Positions 58,777 to 64,000 of a DNA stretch of 64,000 nucleotides are shown here, piece by piece. Every line of letters starts with the position of its first letter. The first letter of the stretch is position 1. Origin of the DNA: Lentzea cavernae. GTDB lineage: Bacteria > Actinomycetota > Actinomycetes > Mycobacteriales > Pseudonocardiaceae. The notes beneath the pieces are model-generated. The model was not told the DNA's origin. It saw nothing but the letters and a program-made list of their open reading frames with translations, and searched no databases. The stretch lies in assembly GCF_014653695.1 (NCBI RefSeq), contig NZ_BNAR01000011.1:1-64000 (forward strand). Reading direction: 5' to 3'. Both the position numbers and the translations under genes were made by a program.

Positions 58777-59876
58777 TTCTTGATCACATCCAGAACTGTG
58801 CGGGCCAGGATCTCGTCCGCCTCGCGACGGCCGGTGCCGAGCGTCGCCGCGGACATCTGCGCGAGCCGGTTGCGGTCCGCCATCAGCGGCACCACGAGCG
58901 ACGCGACCTTCTGCGGCGTGAGCTCCTCGTCCGGCACGAGGATGCCGCCGCCCGCGGAGACGACGGGGCCGGCGTTGAGCGCCTGCTCGCCGTTGCCGAT
59001 CGGCAGCGGCACGAACACCGCGGGCAGGCCGACGGCCGACACCTCGGCGACGGTCATCGCGCCCGAACGGCAGAGCACGGCGTCCGCGGCGGCGTACGCC
59101 AGGTCCATGCGCTCCAGGTACGGCACCGGCACGTACGGCGGACGGCCCGGAACCTGTTGCACCGCAATGGTGTTCTTCGGGCCGTACGCGTGCAGCACGC
59201 CCACGCCCGCACGGGCGAACTCGGCGGCCACGGGCGCCACGGCCTCGTTGATCGAACGCGCGCCCTGGGAGCCACCGAACACCAGCAGCACCGGTGCGTG
59301 CGGGTCCAGGCCGAAGAAGCGGCGGGCCTCGTCGCGCAGCGCCGCGCGGTTCAGCGACGTGATCGACTGGCGCAGCGGGATGCCGATGATCTGGGCGTCG
59401 CTCAGGCCGGAGTCCGGCACGGCGGCCGCGACGTGCTCGGCGAACTTGGCGCCGACCTTGTTCGCGAGACCGGCCTTGGCGTTCGCCTCGTGCACCACGA
59501 TAGGAATGCGGCCACGCGCGGCCAGGTACGCGGGCAGCGCCACGTAACCGCCGAACCCGACGACGACGTCCGCGCCGACGCGCTCCAGCACCTCACGGGT
59601 CTGCTTCACGGCGCCGCGCACGTTCAGCGGCAGCTTCAGCAGGTCGAGGGTGGGCTTGCGCGGCATCGGCACCGGCGGGATCAGCTCCAGCGGGTAGCCG
59701 CGGGCCGGCACGATCTTGCTCTCGAGGCCGCGCTCGGTGCCGAGCGCGACGACGCGCGCGTCCGGCCGCAGCCGCATGACCGCGTCGGCCAGCGCCAGTG
59801 CCGGCTCGATGTGTCCCGCGGTGCCACCACCTGCGACCACGACGCACGGACCACTGGGGGCAGGGTGCCCGGTCAA
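58773..59876 (-). CDS. murG: UDP-GlcNAc: lipid I GlcNAc transferase
   Basis: MurG makes lipid II at the inner membrane face. The 367-residue GT28 enzyme has the first glycine loop VVVAGGGTAGHIEPALALAD, HEANAKAGLANK, the second loop FGGSQGARSINEAV, and the UDP-GlcNAc site CRSGAMTVAEV ... GNGEQALNA. The start is a rare TTG at 59876, chosen because GGAGG lies 5 nt upstream; the next GTG would cut into the first beta-strand. Confidence 0.96.
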   Translation of the reverse strand: MTGHPAPSGPCVVVAGGGTAGHIEPALALADAVMRLRPDARVVALGTERGLESKIVPARGYPLELIPPVPMPRKPTLDLLKLPLNVRGAVKQTREVLERVGADVVVGFGGYVALPAYLAARGRIPIVVHEANAKAGLANKVGAKFAEHVAAAVPDSGLSDAQIIGIPLRQSITSLNRAALRDEARRFFGLDPHAPVLLVFGGSQGARSINEAVAPVAAEFARAGVGVLHAYGPKNTIAVQQVPGRPPYVPVPYLERMDLAYAAADAVLCRSGAMTVAEVSAVGLPAVFVPLPIGNGEQALNAGPVVSAGGGILVPDEELTPQKVASLVVPLMADRNRLAQMSAATLGTGRREADEILARTVLDVIKK

Positions 59877-59897
59877 GACTTCCTCCGAGGAATCAAA

Positions 59898-61364
59898 TCA
59901 GTTCGATCGCCCGCGACCGCGGGTCGACCGGCCAAGCTCAGAACGGCCCTGTGTGCGCCGCGATTCGCGGCGACGGTACTCCGACGGCGGAGCCGAGCGT
60001 CCAGCCATACGACGTTCGTCCACCACCGGAAGTTGCTGCGTGCGTGAACGTCCCGGTGCGCGCGGCGGTGTGGACGGACGGACCGGCTTGCGCTTGGCGG
60101 GTACCCGGTAGGCCTCGGGTGCGGGCAGTTTGAGCAGGCCACCGACCCGGCCGGGGCCGAGCGAGCGCAGGGCCGCCACGGCGTCGGGCTCGTGCCGCGC
60201 GCAGTTCGCGAGGATGCCGAACACGATCATGGTGATCACGATCGAGGTGCCGCCGGAGGAGATCATCGGCAGCGTGAGGCCCGTGACGGGCAGCAGCTGC
60301 ACGACGTAGCCGATGTTGATCGCGGCCTGCGCGACCAGCCACACCGTCAGCGTCGCGGCCACGATCCGGATCCACGGGTCGGTGTTGCGCGACGCCACCC
60401 GCAGGCCGACCCACGCGAGCGCGCCGAACAGCCCCAGCACCAGCGCGCACCCGACGAACCCGAGCTCCTCGCCGATGACGGCGAAGATGAAGTCCGACTC
60501 GACGTTGGGCAGGTACCGCCACTGCGAGCTGCCCCGCGCGAGCCCCTTGCCGAACAGGCCGCCGTCGGCCAGCGCGAACATCGCCTGCCGCGCCTGGTGC
60601 CCCGCGCCGTCCGGGTCGGCGTCGGGGTTGAGGAACGACGTCACGCGCTTCAGCCGGTACGCGGCACCGATCGCGAGCACGGTGGCGCCCGCGACCGCGC
60701 CGGCGGCGATCACGCCGAACAACCGCATCGGCGCGCCCACGAACCACAGCAGGCTGATCAGCACCACGCCGAGCGTGATCGTGCCGCCGAGGTCCGGCTG
60801 CAACATGACGAGCGCGAACACCAGCATCGCGACCGGCACGACGGGCACCAGCAGGTGCCGGTACTGCGACAGCAGCGCCCGCTTGGTGACCAGCACGTGC
60901 GCGCCCCACAACGCCAGCGCGAGCTTCACGGCCTCGATCGGCTGGAACGAGACGGGCCCGAGCGTGAACCACGACCGCGCACCACCGCGGACGTCGCCGA
61001 GCGGCGTGAGCACCAGTGCCAGCAACACGACGCCGATGCCCATCGCGGCCGTCGAGAAGTGCCGGAGCTTGCGCAGCGGGAACCGCAGCATCACCCAGAA
61101 CAGCACGGCTCCGATGCAGACGTAGATCAGCTGCTTCTGGAACACGCTGTACGCGGACACGCCCGAGGCGACCTGGCCGGGCGCGGACGCCGACAGCACC
61201 ATCACCAGGCCGAGCACGGTGAGCATGCCGAAGATCGCGAGCAGGAGGTGGAAGTCGGCGAGCGGGCGGCTCAGCCACGACGTCAGGCCGGTGCGCAACG
61301 AGGTCACGCGGCCCGCGGGACGGACCTTCCGCTTGCTTCTCGGCTTGTCGGCGACGACGGTCAC
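59898..61364 (-). CDS. ftsW: Lipid II polymerase FtsW (SEDS)
   Basis: FtsW is the division-specific SEDS glycosyltransferase. The 488-residue protein has ten membrane helices between residues 37 and 405. SEDS signatures are GARSWFTLGPVSFQPIEAVKL (two stretches), VMLQPDLGGTITLGVVLIS, AVIGEELGFVGC and LPMISSGGTSIV. The C-terminal 80 residues are cytoplasmic and very basic (KRKPVRPSTPPRAPGRSRTQ), like the mycobacterial tail that contacts FtsZ. GTG 61364 is the start. Confidence 0.96.
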   Translation of the reverse strand: MTVVADKPRSKRKVRPAGRVTSLRTGLTSWLSRPLADFHLLLAIFGMLTVLGLVMVLSASAPGQVASGVSAYSVFQKQLIYVCIGAVLFWVMLRFPLRKLRHFSTAAMGIGVVLLALVLTPLGDVRGGARSWFTLGPVSFQPIEAVKLALALWGAHVLVTKRALLSQYRHLLVPVVPVAMLVFALVMLQPDLGGTITLGVVLISLLWFVGAPMRLFGVIAAGAVAGATVLAIGAAYRLKRVTSFLNPDADPDGAGHQARQAMFALADGGLFGKGLARGSSQWRYLPNVESDFIFAVIGEELGFVGCALVLGLFGALAWVGLRVASRNTDPWIRIVAATLTVWLVAQAAINIGYVVQLLPVTGLTLPMISSGGTSIVITMIVFGILANCARHEPDAVAALRSLGPGRVGGLLKLPAPEAYRVPAKRKPVRPSTPPRAPGRSRTQQLPVVDERRMAGRSAPPSEYRRRESRRTQGRSELGRSTRGRGRSN

Positions 61365-61435
61365 CAGATCATCGTCTCCTGTGTCAAGCGCTCGAACGGG
61401 GATTCCTGGGGGCGTGTCGCCGCCCCTTTCGAACC

Positions 61436-62809
61436 CTACCGGCCACCTGTCAGGCGCTTGACGGCGTCCGTGAACGCCTGCCCGCGGTGCGCGTAGTCGG
61501 TGAACATGTCCATCGACGCCGCCGCGGGAGCCAGCAGCACCGTGTCACCGGGCTGCGCGAGCTCCTGCGCGGCACGCACCACGGCGAGCATCGGGTCTTC
61601 GTCCTCAGCGAGGTCGAGCGCGTGGACCGGGACGTCCGGCGCGTGCTTCGCGAGAGCCTCGGCGATCACCGCGCGGTCGGCGCCGATCAGGACCGCGCCT
61701 CGCAGCCGATGCGCCTCGGTGCGCACCATGTCCTCGACCGACGCGCCCTTGAGCAGCCCGCCGGCGATCCACACGACGCTCTCGAACGCCCGCAGCGACG
61801 CCACGGCCGCGTGCGGGTTCGTCGCCTTCGAGTCGTTGACGTACTTGACGTCCGCGGCGTCGACCGTGACGAGCACGGCGCGATGCGCGGCCGGTTCGAA
61901 CGCCTCCAGGCCCTCGCGCACGGCCTCGGACGGCACGCCGTAGGCACGCGCCAGAGCCGTGGCGGCCAGGGCGTCCGCGATCCCGGGAGGACCGGCCGGG
62001 CGGATCTTCGCGACCTCGACCAGCGCCTCGTCGTCGGCGAACGCCCGGTCGACCAGCCAGCCGTCGCGCACGCCGAGCTGACCGCGTTCCGGCTCCTCCA
62101 GCGTGAACCCGACGCGGTCACGGGCGGGCGAGGCCTCCAGCAGGTCGAAGACCAGGTCGTCCTCGAGCCAGCCGATCGCCACGTCACCGGTGAGGACCCG
62201 CGCCTTGGCCTGCGCGTAGGCGTCCATGCCGCCGTGCCAGTCGAGGTGGTCCTCGGCGAGGTTGAGCAGCACGCCCGCCTGCGGCCGCACCGACGGCGCC
62301 CAGTGCAGCTGGAAGCTCGACAGCTCCACCGCGAGCACCCGGCGACCGGCCAGCAGCGCGTCCACGACGGGAAGGCCGACGTTGCCGCAGGCCACGGCGT
62401 CCGCTCCGGCGGCGTGCAGGATCGACTCCAGCATGCCGACCGTCGTGGTCTTGCCGTTCGTGCCCGTCACCGCGAGCCACACCGGCGGGTCGGCCAGCTC
62501 CGAGGCCATCCGCCAGGCCAGCTCGACCTCGCCGATCACCTCGATGCCCGCCGAGGCGGCGGCCGCGAGCAACGGGCTGGACGGCCGCCAGCCGGGGCTC
62601 GTGACGACGAGGGAGGTGCCGGCCGGGGGTTCCGACAGGCCGGGCACCAGTTCCACGCCCTCGAGCAGCGTTTCCAGCGCGCTCAGTCGCTGGGGCGACG
62701 AGTCCGTCACCACGACCTCGGCGCCCGCCGCGAGCAACGCCTCCGCGGCGGACCGGCCGGTCACTCCAGCACCGGCCACCAGCACCTTCGAACCGGCCAG
62801 CTTGGTCAT
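61436..62809 (-). CDS. murD: UDP-MurNAc-L-Ala-D-Glu ligase
   Basis: MurD adds D-glutamate to the muropeptide. The 457-residue protein has a Rossmann-like N-terminus (KVLVAGAGVTGRSAAEALLA), the P-loop LAVTGTNGKTTTVGMLESIL, LNLAEDHLDWHGGM, and the C-terminal VNDSKATNPHAAVASL and LLAPAAASMDMFTDYAHRG. ATG 62809 is 4 nt after the mraY stop. Its end lies 71 nt before ftsW. Confidence 0.97.
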   Translation of the reverse strand: MTKLAGSKVLVAGAGVTGRSAAEALLAAGAEVVVTDSSPQRLSALETLLEGVELVPGLSEPPAGTSLVVTSPGWRPSSPLLAAAASAGIEVIGEVELAWRMASELADPPVWLAVTGTNGKTTTVGMLESILHAAGADAVACGNVGLPVVDALLAGRRVLAVELSSFQLHWAPSVRPQAGVLLNLAEDHLDWHGGMDAYAQAKARVLTGDVAIGWLEDDLVFDLLEASPARDRVGFTLEEPERGQLGVRDGWLVDRAFADDEALVEVAKIRPAGPPGIADALAATALARAYGVPSEAVREGLEAFEPAAHRAVLVTVDAADVKYVNDSKATNPHAAVASLRAFESVVWIAGGLLKGASVEDMVRTEAHRLRGAVLIGADRAVIAEALAKHAPDVPVHALDLAEDEDPMLAVVRAAQELAQPGDTVLLAPAAASMDMFTDYAHRGQAFTDAVKRLTGGR

Positions 62810-62813
62810 AGCT

Positions 62814-63899
62814 CTAGAACCCGCCCGTCAGCCACTCGCTGTAGAAGACACCGAGACCGAACATGCAGCAGATGCCGGCCATCAACCAGAACCGGATGAT
62901 GACAGTGGTTTCCGCCCACCCGGCGAGTTCGAAGTGGTGGTGGAACGGCGCCATGCGGAACAGCCGCCGTCGTGAGGTGCGGAAGACCGCGACCTGCAAC
63001 GCCACCGACAGGGCCTCGACCACGAACAGACCACCGATGACGATCATCAGCAGCTCGGTGCGGGTCGCGATCGCGAGACCGGCGACGAGACCGCCGAGCG
63101 CGAGCGAACCGGTGTCACCCATGAAGATCTTGGCCGGAGCCGCGTTCCACCAGAGGAAGCCGATGCAGCCCGCCATCGCGGCCGCGGCGATCACCGCGAG
63201 GTCCAGCGGGTCGCGCACGTCGTAACAACCGGCCACGGCGTAGCTGGAGCAGTTGTAGCGGAACTGCCAGAACGAGATCACGACGTACGTGCCGAACACC
63301 ATCGCCGACGAACCGCCGGCGAGGCCGTCGAGGCCGTCGGTCAGGTTCACGGCGTTCGACCACGCGGCGACCATGCCGTAGCAGAAGACGATGAACCCGA
63401 CGACGCCGAACGAGACCACGGTGATGTCGCGGACGAACGACAGGTTGACCGACGCGGGCGTCAGGCCGTCCTTGTTCGGGAACTGCAGGACCAGGACCGC
63501 GAACGTGATCGTCGCGATGAACTGGCCGACCAGCTTCGCCGTCTTGTTCAGGCCCAGGTTGCGGGCCTTGCGGATCTTGATGAAGTCGTCGAGGAAGCCG
63601 ACGATGCCGAGCGACGTCGTCAGCATCAGCACGAGCAGGCCGGACGCCGTCGGGGTCTGCCCCGACGCCGAGGCCGACATCGAGTTCACGAGGTGGGTGC
63701 CGAGGTAACCGGCCCACATCGCGACCAGGATGGCGAGGCCGCCCATGGTCGGCGTGCCGCGCTTGGTCTTGTGGTGCTGCGGACCGTCCTCGCGGATCTC
63801 CTGGCCGAAACCCTGGCGCGAGAAGACCTTGATCAGGTAGGGCGTCAGCAGGATCGACACTGCCAGTGCGATCGCTGCGGCGATCAGGATGCTCTTCAC
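62814..63899 (-). CDS. mraY: Phospho-MurNAc-pentapeptide translocase
   Basis: MraY makes lipid I from UDP-MurNAc-pentapeptide and undecaprenyl phosphate. The 361-residue protein has ten membrane helices and the family motifs HHKTKRGTPTMGGLAIL, SLGIVGFLDDFIKIRKARN, NAVNLTDGLDGLAGG, KIFMGDTGSLALGG and APFHHHFELAGWAE. GTG 63899 overlaps the murF stop (GTGA). Confidence 0.97.
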   Translation of the reverse strand: MKSILIAAAIALAVSILLTPYLIKVFSRQGFGQEIREDGPQHHKTKRGTPTMGGLAILVAMWAGYLGTHLVNSMSASASGQTPTASGLLVLMLTTSLGIVGFLDDFIKIRKARNLGLNKTAKLVGQFIATITFAVLVLQFPNKDGLTPASVNLSFVRDITVVSFGVVGFIVFCYGMVAAWSNAVNLTDGLDGLAGGSSAMVFGTYVVISFWQFRYNCSSYAVAGCYDVRDPLDLAVIAAAAMAGCIGFLWWNAAPAKIFMGDTGSLALGGLVAGLAIATRTELLMIVIGGLFVVEALSVALQVAVFRTSRRRLFRMAPFHHHFELAGWAETTVIIRFWLMAGICCMFGLGVFYSEWLTGGF

Positions 63900-64000
63900 T
63901 TGGTTCCTGCCTCCAGCAGGGCCTCGGCAATGCGCCACAGGCGATAGGCGTTGGATGCCTTGACCAGCACTACGTCACCGGGCCGGACTTCCCCCTGGAG
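63896..64000 (-). CDS. murF: UDP-MurNAc-tripeptide D-Ala-D-Ala ligase, C-terminal end (partial)
   Basis: The last 34 codons of a minus-strand gene run from the window edge to TGA 63896, encoding VRPGDVVLVKASNAYRLW and RIAEALLEAGTK. The RPGDVVLVKAS segment is the conserved end of MurF, and the gene order murF-mraY-murD is canonical. It overlaps mraY by 4 nt. The rest lies outside the window. Confidence 0.9.
   Translation of the reverse strand, partial: LQGEVRPGDVVLVKASNAYRLWRIAEALLEAGTK

Overview
The window is a high-GC actinobacterial chromosome segment. Gene order and protein character (eukaryote-like IleS behind a T-box, SAM-IV leader, Wag31/DivIVA-SepF-YggT next to the dcw cluster, BsaP beside BioB, many GTG starts and 4-nt ATGA/GTGA overlaps) fit a member of the Pseudonocardiaceae, perhaps close to Lentzea, Saccharothrix or Actinosynnema. 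The family assignment is an inference from gene content. The segment is mostly core housekeeping DNA with small accessory insertions. No rRNA, tRNA, CRISPR array, prophage or secondary-metabolite cluster was seen.

Layout. 1-2.1 kb: the end of an unknown gene, a frameshifted hydrolase remnant, then an RNA 2'-phosphotransferase (kptA) overlapping a methyltransferase. 2.1-5.3 kb: hisD-hisC-hisB on the minus strand, ending in an unlisted 51-residue membrane protein coupled to hisB. 5.4-11.6 kb: secreted M14 carboxypeptidase, a PLP enzyme, two tandem membrane paralogues, an oligopeptide-type binding lipoprotein, a nitrilase-family hydrolase and an ABM-like protein. 11.6-12.0 kb: a twice-deleted IS481-type transposase remnant. 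12.0-16.2 kb: nadA-nadB-nadC with a divergent NrtR-type Nudix regulator and palindromes between them. 16.2-19.5 kb: a Lon-N-domain protein, a repeat-bearing spacer, and an MFS transporter-DUF1445 operon with a promoter-embedded operator. 19.5-24.9 kb: biotin genes bioB-bsaP, bioD, bioA, with a P450 directly ahead of bioA. 24.9-29 kb: a DUF427-SDR-VOC operon facing a CGNR regulator-MOSC/FNR/ferredoxin operon across a shared promoter. 29-36.8 kb: dnaE, an HTH/DUF4352-like protein, an inositol-phosphatase-like protein, LysR, an NmrA-like protein and rluD. 36.8-39.1 kb: lspA and a cysteine-desulfurase-like enzyme led by a SAM-IV riboswitch. 39.2-43.8 kb: K+/H+ antiporter, secreted M28 peptidase, a TetR pair and a secreted repeat protein. 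43.8-47.1 kb: ileS with a translational T-box. 47.1-49.6 kb: DoxX, a TetR-hydrolase pair, and a membrane protein with an Ada-like zinc motif. 49.6-64 kb: divIVA, yggT, sepF, yggS, pgeF, ftsZ, ftsQ, murC, murG, ftsW, murD, mraY and the 3' end of murF.

Working together. The his, nad and biotin blocks are biosynthetic operons read on the minus strand, each with its own candidate control: a leaderless hisD promoter, NrtR at nadA, and a 7-3-7 palindrome ahead of P450-bioA. The division/cell-wall block is unusual because ftsZ is flanked on both sides by foreign-looking sequence: about 900 bp carrying a 144-bp giant inverted repeat between ftsZ and pgeF, and a secreted ricin-fold lectin gene between ftsQ and ftsZ. 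The least explained elements are that inverted repeat, the P450-bioA unit, the orphan operator of the MFS-DUF1445 operon, the SDR without a catalytic Tyr/Lys in the DUF427 operon, and the SAM-IV leader that may also govern lspA and rluD.
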